Notes under the pieces: model-generated
Seen by the model: only the letters and a program-made list of their open reading frames with translations
What the model was told of the DNA's origin: nothing
The model's database searches: none
Program-made: the position numbers and the translations under genes
Source: Bryobacterales bacterium
Lineage (GTDB): Bacteria > Acidobacteriota > Terriglobia > Bryobacterales > Bryobacteraceae
NCBI GenBank assembly: GCA_003154855.1
Contig: PMEV01000156.1
Coordinates: 1,235 to 6,717 of the forward strand
Length of the DNA: 5,483 bases
Direction of reading: 5' to 3'
Shown: piece by piece, positions 1 through 4,370 of the stretch
Layout of the letters: every line of letters starts with the position of its first letter
How positions within the stretch are numbered: the first letter of the stretch is position 1

Positions 1-114
1 GGCGGGCGCGAGTCGGGCAGCGACGCGTGGAAGGCTTACATGCGCCGGCAGACGGTGACCATCAACTGGTCGAGTGAATTGCCGCTGGCGCAAGGGATCC
101 AGTTCGAGGTGTAG
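1..114 (+). CDS. 3' end of an unidentified protein-coding gene (partial)
   Basis: The frame starting at base 1 is open to a TAG at 112-114 and gives a 37-residue C-terminal tail. It contains the stretch AYMRRQTVTINWSSELP and ends ...GIQFEV. The alternation of hydrophobic and polar residues near the end suggests beta strands, and codon third positions are GC-rich as in the neighbouring genes, which supports real coding. The start and all diagnostic domains lie upstream of the window, so I cannot name the family. The next gene (hicA) starts 90 bases downstream behind its own promoter, so this gene is probably not in the same operon. Confidence 0.5.
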   Translation, partial: GGRESGSDAWKAYMRRQTVTINWSSELPLAQGIQFEV

Positions 115-157
115 GTCGCGGCGGCGCACTTGGGTTCGCGCTGGCCGGCGGGCCGCG

Positions 158-191
158 CAACAGTTCTGTTGACCACGCAACAGAGGTGTTG
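158..191. promoter_or_regulatory. Two tandem palindromes, likely hicAB operator
   Basis: Bases 158-171 read CAACAGTTCTGTTG, a perfect 6-2-6 inverted repeat. Bases 178-191 read CAACAGAGGTGTTG, an inverted repeat with CAACA/TGTTG arms. Their centres are exactly 20 bp apart, about two helical turns, so two dimers could bind on one face of the DNA. The first palindrome overlaps the -35 box and the second fills the spacer before the -10 box. HicB-type antitoxins with a C-terminal helix-turn-helix are known to repress their own operon through such sites. That this site binds HicB here is inference. Confidence 0.7.
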
Positions 192-197
192 TAGGCT
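169..197 (+). promoter_or_regulatory. Predicted hicAB promoter
   Basis: A -35 box TTGACC (169-174) is followed after 17 bases by TAGGCT (192-197) as the -10 box. Transcription would start about 7 bases later, at or next to the GTG at 204, so the hicA message may be leaderless. No good Shine-Dalgarno sequence precedes that GTG. Both boxes are enclosed or overlapped by the two palindromes, as expected of a repressible promoter. Confidence 0.55.
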
Positions 198-203
198 GAG
201 AGC

Positions 204-386
204 GTGACCAGCGCGGAGCTGAAGCGGCGGCTGGAAAGCGAAGGCTGCACGTTCGCTCCGGGCAAAGGCGGCCACCTGAAGGTGTTCCGCAGAGCGAAGC
301 GGTCGGTCCTTCCGATGCACGGAGCCGGCAAGGACCTGCCGAGAGCGCTCGTCCACGCGGTCTTGAAACAGCTAGGACTGAAGTGA
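204..386 (+). CDS. hicA: HicA-type mRNA interferase toxin
   Basis: Small basic protein of 60 residues, the usual length for HicA, a toxin with a double-stranded-RNA-binding fold that cleaves mRNA in the cytoplasm. The family hallmarks are visible: an N-terminal helix (SAELKRRLESEG, 3-14), the GKGGHLKVF segment holding the presumed catalytic His24, LPMHGAGKDLP (36-46), and a C-terminal helix ending in KQLGLK. The start is GTG; no ATG fits, and all conserved segments lie downstream of it. hicB begins 7 bases after the stop, giving the typical toxin-first hicAB order. The GTG start without a clear ribosome site may keep toxin output low. The family call is firm; toxicity here is inferred. Confidence 0.92.
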   Translation: MTSAELKRRLESEGCTFAPGKGGHLKVFRRAKRSVLPMHGAGKDLPRALVHAVLKQLGLK

Positions 387-393
387 GGCAAAC

Positions 394-822
394 ATGCTGC
401 GATACCCCGTTCAACTCGCCGTTGACGACACCGGCGCGGTTTCGGTTTCCTTTCCGGACGTGCCCGAAGCGCACACCTTTGGAGAGGACGAAAGCGAGGC
501 GCTGGCGCGGGCCGTGGACGCTCTCGAGACGGCGCTCTCGATGTACGTGGATGGGCGCCAGGCGATCCCCGCGCCATCCCGGCTGAAGCGCCGCCAGAAG
601 GCGGTCGCGCTGCCTCTGCTGACGGAGGCGAAACTGGCGTTGTACGAGGCGATGAGGAGCGGCCGGGTGGGAAAGGCCGAACTGGGCCGCCGTCTGAACT
701 GGCACCTGCCACAGGTAGACCGCCTGCTGGACCTGATGCACGCCTCGAGGCTGGACCAGATCGAAGATGCCTTCCGGGCGCTCGGGTTGCGGCTGAGCAT
801 CTCCATCGAGCACGCGGATTAG
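394..822 (+). CDS. hicB: HicB-type antitoxin with C-terminal DNA-binding domain
   Basis: Protein of 142 residues. Residues 1-60 form the HicB-like N-terminal domain, a partial RNase H fold that covers HicA: YPVQLAVDDTGAVSVSFPDVP, then an acidic helix EDESEALARAVDALETAL. Residues 75-135 resemble a helix-turn-helix repressor (AELGRRLNWHLPQVDRLLD, then DQIEDAFRALGLRLSI). This suits a protein that both neutralises HicA and represses the operon, probably at the palindromes at 158-191. It starts 7 bases after the hicA stop, and I see no separate strong promoter in that gap. The first ATG matches the domain start. The call as HicB is confident; the operator link is inferred. Confidence 0.9.
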   Translation: MLRYPVQLAVDDTGAVSVSFPDVPEAHTFGEDESEALARAVDALETALSMYVDGRQAIPAPSRLKRRQKAVALPLLTEAKLALYEAMRSGRVGKAELGRRLNWHLPQVDRLLDLMHASRLDQIEDAFRALGLRLSISIEHAD

Positions 823-823
823 G

Positions 824-854
824 TTGCCCCGGGCGCGTGGGGAACGGGTACACT
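824..854 (+). promoter_or_regulatory. Possible promoter of the nitroreductase gene
   Basis: TTGCCC (824-829) and TACACT (849-854) are separated by 19 bases, longer than ideal. TACACT is a reasonable -10 box and sits 7 bases before the ATG at 862, so transcription could begin essentially at the start codon. The -35 box overlaps the region just after the hicB stop. The -10 box is more credible than the -35 box. Confidence 0.35.
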
Positions 855-861
855 TGTGCCT

Positions 862-1488
862 ATGAAGACTATGCAATCCCTGTTCGCTTGCCTGCTGCTG
901 GGGGCGTCGCTCGTCCCGGCGCAGGAACTGAAACCGATCCCACTGCCGAAGGCGCAAACCGAGGGCGGCATGCCGCTGATGCAGGCGCTGAAGGAGCGGA
1001 AGTCGGGGCGCGAGTTCGGCCCGGAGAAGCTGCCGCCCCAGGTGTTGTCGGATCTGCTGTGGGCGGCCTGGGGCATCAACCGGGCAGACGGCAAACGGAC
1101 GGCTCCCTCGGCGAATAACCGGCAGCAGATGGAGGTCTACGTGGCGCTGGCGGAGGGGCTGTACGTCTACAACGCCAAGGCCCAGCAGCTTGATCCGGTT
1201 GCGAGGGAGGATCTGCGGGCGGCGACGGGCGGGCAGCCGTTTGTGGGCCAGGCGGCGCTGGACCTGGTCTACGTGGCGCGCCAGGCCAAGCCGGGCCAGG
1301 GGGACGATTCGTCGGCCTTCGCCGAAACCGGATTCATCGCCCAAAACGTATACCTGTACTGCGCCTCGGCGGGACTCGCGACCGTGGTGCGCGGCTCGGT
1401 CGACCGGGCGGCGCTGGCGAAGGCGATGAAGCTCCTCCCGGAGCAGAAGATCACGCTCGCGCAGACGGTCGGGTACCCGAAGAAGTAG
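862..1488 (+). CDS. Exported nitroreductase-family (SagB/ThcOx-like) FMN protein
   Basis: A 208-residue protein. Residues 1-20 form a Sec-type signal peptide (MKT..., hydrophobic LFACLLLGASLV, cleavage likely after VPA), so the mature protein is predicted to leave the cytoplasm. The rest matches the nitroreductase/SagB-ThcOx dehydrogenase fold, which normally binds FMN in a dimer: LKERKSGREF (43-52, the usual Arg/Ser FMN-contact motif), LLWAAWGINR (65-74), APSANNRQ (81-88), AQNVYLYCASAGL (160-172) and the terminal QTVGYPKK. I preferred ATG 862 over GTG 856 because a -10-like TACACT lies 7 bases upstream and the signal peptide fits. The substrate is unknown. No cyclodehydratase or peptide-modification gene lies nearby, so a role in natural-product maturation is unsupported. 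It is transcribed away from hicAB and is probably its own unit. Confidence 0.85.
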   Translation: MKTMQSLFACLLLGASLVPAQELKPIPLPKAQTEGGMPLMQALKERKSGREFGPEKLPPQVLSDLLWAAWGINRADGKRTAPSANNRQQMEVYVALAEGLYVYNAKAQQLDPVAREDLRAATGGQPFVGQAALDLVYVARQAKPGQGDDSSAFAETGFIAQNVYLYCASAGLATVVRGSVDRAALAKAMKLLPEQKITLAQTVGYPKK

Positions 1489-1596
1489 GGGACGCGGGCC
1501 TGGGACAGCGGTTGGGCGGCAGTTGGCAGGGCATGGGGGACCCGCTCTTTGGGTCGGTCTGCGTGATAAGCAGCGTGTTTTCATTGCAGTGGCTGC

Positions 1597-1659
1597 AAGT
1601 GTCCGAAAATGGGATTGGGTTCGAAGGTGGCGTTTCAGTATTTCGCGGGGGGCGGGGGC
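1597..1659 (+). repeat. 63-bp direct repeat, copy 1
   Basis: Identical base for base to 1698-1760. It begins AAGTGTCCGAAAATGGGATT and ends in a G-rich tract (GGGGGGCGGGGGC). The flanks differ on both sides, so the repeat unit is sharply bounded. The copies are separated by 38 bases, a period of 101. No terminal inverted repeats or transposase are visible. Confidence 0.95.
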
Positions 1660-1697
1660 CGCAGGGAAGAGGCGGGCGCTGCCGGGGCTCGAATGGG

Positions 1698-1760
1698 AAG
1701 TGTCCGAAAATGGGATTGGGTTCGAAGGTGGCGTTTCAGTATTTCGCGGGGGGCGGGGGC
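1698..1760 (+). repeat. 63-bp direct repeat, copy 2
   Basis: Perfect second copy of 1597-1659 in the same orientation. It contains the 6-bp palindrome TTCGAA and the same 3' G-run. Only two copies occur in the window and the spacing is not that of a CRISPR array. Confidence 0.95.
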
Positions 1761-1844
1761 GGGCTGGGGAGGATGACATGCGAGGCGCTCCATGGCGATG
1801 GTAAGGCTTGGGTGGAGGACGGACAGGGCAGGATTGCGGGAAGA

Positions 1845-1918
1845 CGCTGATAGGGCGGGAGTTAAAAGCCAGGAAGAGGCGCTACCGAAAAAGGTCTCAT
1901 CGGCCGGACGGCGGGGCG
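1845..1918 (+). repeat. 74-bp dispersed repeat, copy A
   Basis: Aligns without gaps to 4524-4597 with 62 of 74 bases identical. Shared blocks include AAGAGGCGCTAC and CGGCGGGAGT near the left end and GCGGGGCG at the right end. Both copies lie in intergenic DNA close to TA promoters and in the same orientation. Several frames are open through it, so coding cannot be excluded, but no start or ribosome site supports a gene. Confidence 0.75.
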
Positions 1919-1930
1919 AGCGGTCGGGGA

Positions 1931-1970
1931 TTGCGGAGCGAGGCTGGCTCGGGTATGATCATACTGGAGG
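1931..1970 (+). promoter_or_regulatory. Predicted mazEF promoter and ribosome binding site
   Basis: TTGCGG (1931-1936), a 17-base spacer, then TATGAT (1954-1959), a near-consensus -10 box. Transcription would start near 1966. GGAGG (1966-1970) lies 6 bases before the ATG at 1977 and would be almost the first bases of the message. It decides the start at 1977 over the out-of-frame ATG at 1972. Confidence 0.65.
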
Positions 1971-1975
1971 TATGA
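1953..1975. promoter_or_regulatory. Likely mazEF operator (palindrome plus extra half-site)
   Basis: GTATGATCATAC (1953-1964) is a perfect 12-bp palindrome that contains the -10 box. A further half-site GTATGA occurs at 1970-1975, between the ribosome site and the start codon. The antitoxin encoded just downstream has a ribbon-helix-helix domain, a fold that binds short inverted or tandem repeats. Autorepression through this site is therefore a reasonable inference. Confidence 0.65.
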
Positions 1976-1976
1976 A

Positions 1977-2279
1977 ATGCCTAGCGTCGAACGGGTGACG
2001 GTCACGCTGCCCAATGACTTGGTTCGGGACATCGACCGGCGGGAGAAGAACCGCAGCAAGTTCGTCGCGGAGGCGGTGCGCCGGGAACTGGATCGGTGGC
2101 GGCGGGTTGAACTGCGGCGGTCGCTCGAGAATCCGCACCCCGATATCGGCGAGCTCGCTGAGCAGGGGATGGAGGAATGGTCTCGCAGTCTGCCCGAGGA
2201 AGACGGCGCGGCGCTGGTGGATAGCGGCGCCGGCAAGCCGGTTCGATGGGCGCCCGGCGAGGGCTGGGTGGAGAGGTAG
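1977..2279 (+). CDS. Ribbon-helix-helix antitoxin (CopG/MazE-like)
   Basis: A 100-residue protein. Residues 5-40 are a ribbon-helix-helix DNA-binding domain: the strand ERVTVTLP, helix NDLVRDIDRREK, then NRSKFVAEAVRRELDR. The acidic, less ordered C-terminal part (about 50-100, ending KPVRWAPGEGWVER) is the expected toxin-binding tail, in the position where MazE-like antitoxins occupy the MazF active site. It starts 6 bases after GGAGG. The toxin gene begins 2 bases after its stop, so the two are translated together. By family it should neutralise the downstream MazF and repress the operon at the palindrome over the -10 box. It is called MazE-like by function; classical MazE has an AbrB-type fold, which this one lacks. 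Confidence 0.88.
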   Translation: MPSVERVTVTLPNDLVRDIDRREKNRSKFVAEAVRRELDRWRRVELRRSLENPHPDIGELAEQGMEEWSRSLPEEDGAALVDSGAGKPVRWAPGEGWVER

Positions 2280-2281
2280 TA

Positions 2282-2665
2282 GTGGAACTCAACCGAGGTG
2301 CGGTGATTGTGGTGGATCTCGACCCCACTCTAGGTCGCGAACAACGCGGGCTGCGGCCTTGCGTGGTGGTGAGCGATCCCGAGGTGGCGAGCGATCAGCG
2401 GTTTCCGCTGGTGTGCGTGGTGCCGATCACGGGGACCGCGGGCACCGGACTCCTGTATCCGCCGCTGGCGCCCGGCCCGAGTGGTCTGGCGAAGCAGTCC
2501 TTCGCGCTCATCGACCAGTTGCGATCCGTTGACAAACGACGGGTGCGGCGGGTCTTTGGCACGCTTGCCCGGGAAGAGATGGCGTGCATCGACGAGGGCC
2601 TGGCCGTCTTCCTGGGCCTTGGCGATCGGTTCCAGGGCGGCAGCAACGCGTCGCCGGTGCAATGA
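2282..2665 (+). CDS. mazF: MazF/PemK-family endoribonuclease toxin
   Basis: A 127-residue protein with the MazF SH3-like-barrel signature: LNRGAVIVVDLDPTLG (3-18), EQRGLRPCVVVSD (20-32) with the presumed catalytic Arg25, VVPITGT (46-52) with the presumed catalytic Thr50, SFALIDQLRSVDK (73-85) and VFGTL (91-95). Such toxins cut mRNA at short specific sequences in the cytoplasm. I place the start at GTG 2282 because a purine-rich site (GGAGAGG, 2269-2275) lies at the right distance and the conserved domain begins there. An in-frame ATG at 2246 would overlap the antitoxin and add 12 atypical residues. A degraded relative of its 3' half lies at 3501-3663. The family call is very likely; the cleavage site is unknown. 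Confidence 0.92.
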   Translation: MELNRGAVIVVDLDPTLGREQRGLRPCVVVSDPEVASDQRFPLVCVVPITGTAGTGLLYPPLAPGPSGLAKQSFALIDQLRSVDKRRVRRVFGTLAREEMACIDEGLAVFLGLGDRFQGGSNASPVQ

Positions 2666-2778
2666 TTGAAACTGAAAGAGCCCTCGATGTTGCCGCCTGT
2701 GTGGGAGGATTCCTCGCGATCATAGGACAGCTTGTCGCGCTCTGACTTCGGAATCGCACGGCGCGGGTTCCGAGAGGC

Positions 2779-2997
2779 TCAAGCAGCCTGATGGCTCGGC
2801 TCGTGGTGCAAGCGCAGCAACTGGCTGGCGTGGAGCGCCAGGGATGCATAGGTCCGACCGGAGTCATCGATGAATTCGACTTCGTACACTCCAGGCGCCA
2901 GGCTCTCCACGACCGTGCCGACCTGTCCCCGAAGCAGCCCTTTCTCGAGCATATCTTCGACGAGGGCAACCACCGATAACAACTCGATCTGAGCCAT
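2779..2997 (-). CDS. DUF4926-family small protein
   Basis: A 72-residue protein matching, from memory, the DUF4926 pattern: IELLSVVALVEDMLEKGLLRGQVGTVVESL, then GVYEVEFIDDSGRTYASLAL. The GxVGTVVE...YEVEF core suggests a small all-beta barrel of the SH3/KOW kind. I chose ATG 2997 over the in-frame ATG 30 bases upstream because the family begins at this residue, GAGG lies 6 bases before it, and the start shares one base with the stop of the upstream DUF6883 gene (TGATG). That overlap means coupled translation and suggests the two proteins act as a pair. No function has been shown to my knowledge; an antitoxin-like role is only inferred from gene pairing and TA neighbours. Confidence 0.82.
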   Translation of the reverse strand: MAQIELLSVVALVEDMLEKGLLRGQVGTVVESLAPGVYEVEFIDDSGRTYASLALHASQLLRLHHEPSHQAA

Positions 2998-3344
2998 CAG
3001 ACGCCTCGATTCAATAATATATAACAACTGGTCAGCCGGGGATACCGCTCACCTCGACGAACGATCCAGGCGCTCCGAACCATCGCCCGGCGAACGCCCC
3101 GCGAGAGGTCGAAATCGATGGTATATCGCTCACCGTATTCGTCGGACTCATCCATGGCCGCATCCGCTTCGCGGGCCGCACGGAGCAACTCCTCGCGCAG
3201 GAACTCCGCGTCGGCACGCGCCGGTCCGAGAGCCGACACGAACAGGCGCGCCTTGTGCCTCCCACGCGGGTGCAGCGGGTTTAAGCAGTAGTCGTGCAGC
3301 TTGACGATGTCCACGGCGGCGTGTTCTTCGCCGGGCAGTTTCAT
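2997..3344 (-). CDS. DUF6883-family protein, TA-like partner of DUF4926
   Basis: A 115-residue protein resembling DUF6883, by recall of the family pattern. Conserved blocks are KLHDYCLNPLHPRGRHKAR (15-33), DEYGERYTIDF (69-79) and VRSAWIVRRGERYPRLTSCY (89-108). The many invariant-looking His, Arg, Tyr and Asp residues would suit a nuclease-like or nucleotide-handling enzyme, but this is speculation. It is the first gene of a two-gene operon; its TGA shares a base with the ATG of the DUF4926 gene. The start ATG at 3344 has almost no Shine-Dalgarno sequence and a TACGCT hexamer lies 9 bases upstream, so the message may have only a few leader bases. Flanked by mazF and a mazF remnant, it behaves like a TA-type module. 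Confidence 0.82.
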   Translation of the reverse strand: MKLPGEEHAAVDIVKLHDYCLNPLHPRGRHKARLFVSALGPARADAEFLREELLRAAREADAAMDESDEYGERYTIDFDLSRGVRRAMVRSAWIVRRGERYPRLTSCYILLNRGV

Positions 3345-3353
3345 CTCGATATG

Positions 3354-3359
3354 AGCGTA
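3354..3359 (-). promoter_or_regulatory. Possible -10 box for the DUF6883/DUF4926 operon
   Basis: On the - strand these bases read TACGCT, 9 bases before the DUF6883 start codon. I find no good -35 box at 16-19 bases upstream, so this is weak. It is listed because it matches the short-leader arrangement of the hicA, nitroreductase and vapB genes. Confidence 0.25.
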
Positions 3360-3500
3360 GCAGATCCTCGGCTGCTAACGATTCGGCAGGGGTGGGTTTG
3401 TGTGCAGCTCGGGCAACCAAGCGGGGCGTTGGGTCTGCATCGCGAACGCGATTCGAACTTGGCGACCTGCCCGCCGCCGGCGATCGGCGCGGTTTTCCAG

Positions 3501-3663
3501 CACGGGACTTCTGTGTCCGCCGCTGGCACCCGACCCGAGTGGTCTGGTGGGGCAATCCTTCGCGCTCATCGAGCAGTTGCGATCCGTTGACAAGGGCGGG
3601 GTGCCGCTTGGAGATGGGTTCCAGGGCGGCAGCGCGTCGCCGGTACAACGACTGCCTGCCTAG
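3501..3663 (+). pseudogene. Degraded second copy of the mazF 3' half
   Basis: Bases 3501-3593 match 2443-2535 of the intact mazF at 83 of 93 positions, and 3607-3651 match its last 48 bases with one 3-base gap. In the mazF frame it encodes PPLAPDPSGLVGQSFALIEQ then LRSVDK and later GDGFQGGSASPVQ, close to the intact toxin. The N-terminal half with the catalytic Arg and Thr is absent, and about 22 codons between SVDK and LGD are deleted. No start codon or antitoxin precedes it, and no mazF similarity is seen upstream of about 3497. The frame ends in TAG at 3661-3663, one base offset from the vapC stop on the other strand. It is clearly a remnant of a related or duplicated mazF, not a functional toxin. 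Confidence 0.85.
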
Positions 3664-4103
3664 GCCGGAATCATCGCCACCGCATCCCGCAGGACCGATT
3701 CCGGCGGCAGCAGGCCCAAAACCCGCCGATCAAACGTCGCCAGGCGACCCTGATGCCGGATCGCCAGATCGAGCAGGATGGCATCGGTCAGTTGGTGATG
3801 TCCCGCGATGCGAGCGCGAATCTCGCCGCGAATATCCGCAAGTCCGTCCTCTAGCGGCCAGAAGCGATGCGCGCCGTGGGCGGTCATTTGGGCCAGCGCC
3901 TCCATCACGTCCCCGAAGAGAATCGGGATCTTCACCACCGCCGGCTGCATTGACAGCCGCACAAACCCCATCTGCGTCAGCGGACAAGTCGCCCAACCCT
4001 CCCGATGATTCTCCGCAAACCAGCGGTGGGCCGCCGGATGGTGGACATGGTTCGGCCACGCCAGAGCGAGCAGAACATTGACATCCAGCAGGGAGACGGG
4101 CAT
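3660..4103 (-). CDS. vapC: VapC-family PIN-domain ribonuclease toxin
   Basis: A 147-residue PIN-domain protein of the TIGR00028-like VapC group. The metal-binding acidic residues are visible: Asp7 in SLLDVNVLLALAWP, Asp107 in HQLTDAILLDLA, and Asp125 in LATFDRRV. The second conserved segment reads CPLTQMGFVRLS, with Gln44 near the place where many PIN domains have Glu; from memory this subgroup commonly does. Such toxins cleave tRNA or rRNA using Mg2+ or Mn2+. It starts 2 bases after the vapB stop, so the pair is one operon and translation is likely coupled. Length and both ends look intact. Its stop codon overlaps the stop of the mazF remnant on the opposite strand within a shared CTAG. Confidence 0.92.
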   Translation of the reverse strand: MPVSLLDVNVLLALAWPNHVHHPAAHRWFAENHREGWATCPLTQMGFVRLSMQPAVVKIPILFGDVMEALAQMTAHGAHRFWPLEDGLADIRGEIRARIAGHHQLTDAILLDLAIRHQGRLATFDRRVLGLLPPESVLRDAVAMIPA

Positions 4104-4105
4104 GG

Positions 4106-4369
4106 CTACCGTCCCGGCTCCAGGAATTCCCGCGCCGCCTCAAGATCCTCCCGCCTGGTCGCCGCTGCAACCTCATCCGGACCGAAACCCGGCGTTCCCA
4201 CCGGCACCTGAAAGACCGGAAAGCCGTTGCGTGCGCTCAACGGCGTTCGGGCCGCGACACCACGGCGCGCCAGTTCGGACAAAGCCGCTCCTACTGAGAC
4301 GCCGCGGGCGACGGCCAAAGCCCTAGCGGCGTCGAGAACATCACTTTCCACATCTAGCGTCGTTCGCAT
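4106..4369 (-). CDS. vapB: VapB-type ribbon-helix-helix antitoxin
   Basis: An 87-residue antitoxin. Residues 1-38 fit a ribbon-helix-helix domain: MRTTLDVESDVLDAARALA, then GVSVGAALSELARRG. The tail (NGFPVFQVP, then an acidic/basic helix REDLEAAREFLEPGR) is the expected VapC-binding part that blocks the PIN active site. It is the first gene of the operon, with vapC 2 bases downstream. The ATG at 4369 begins the DNA-binding strand directly, as usual in this family. A promoter with a perfect TTGACA lies upstream and leaves only a few leader bases. Two TTGA/TCAA inverted repeats there are candidate binding sites for its own repression. Confidence 0.88.
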   Translation of the reverse strand: MRTTLDVESDVLDAARALAVARGVSVGAALSELARRGVAARTPLSARNGFPVFQVPVGTPGFGPDEVAAATRREDLEAAREFLEPGR

Positions 4370-4370
4370 C

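Larger units (their letters stand above)
1489..1976. other. Gene-free 488-bp stretch with repeats
   Basis: No convincing coding frame. Two overlapping + strand frames stay open across 1512-1850, but their translation is glycine/arginine-rich, is built from the 63-bp repeat, and resembles no family I know. The stretch holds a perfect 63-bp direct repeat, a 74-bp dispersed repeat, and the mazEF promoter and operator at its right end. Short hairpins occur, but none has a T-run that would make a clear terminator. Confidence 0.6.

Noticed and set aside
862..924. Lipoprotein signal (Cys10) in the nitroreductase-family protein
   Set aside because: The cysteine is only ten residues in and lies inside the hydrophobic core, not after it; ordinary signal peptidase cleavage near VPA is more likely.
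1539..1555. Hairpin GACCC-N7-GGGTC as a terminator for the nitroreductase gene
   Set aside because: The stem is only 5 bp, no T-run follows, and it lies 50 bases beyond the stop codon.
1597..1760. CRISPR array
   Set aside because: Only two units of 63 bp with one 38-bp spacer; the unit is too long and lacks dyad symmetry, and there are no cas genes.
1512..1850. Two overlapping + strand open frames (112 and 93 codons) in the gap after the nitroreductase gene
   Set aside because: The translation is Gly/Arg-rich and duplicated because it is read through the 63-bp repeats; no ribosome site or family resemblance.
2246..2281. Upstream ATG of the mazF frame
   Set aside because: It would overlap the antitoxin by 34 bases and add residues not seen in MazF proteins; GTG 2282 has a purine-rich site at the right distance and fits the domain start.
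2395..2780. Long - strand open frame antisense to mazF, including a protein-like piece at about 2660-2760 (DREESSHTGGNIEGSFSFNH)
   Set aside because: Most of it is the mirror of mazF in GC-rich DNA. The piece outside mazF is short, lacks a start signal, and I could not tie it to any family.
3440..3475. GATTCGAACTTGGCGACCT resembles the 3' half of a tRNA read on the - strand
   Set aside because: No cloverleaf, anticodon arm or acceptor stem can be formed around it; probably chance, or a very decayed attachment-type scar that I cannot support.
3392..4081. A 229-codon + strand open frame across vapC
   Set aside because: Pro/Arg/Ser-rich antisense shadow of a well-supported PIN-domain gene; no domain of its own.
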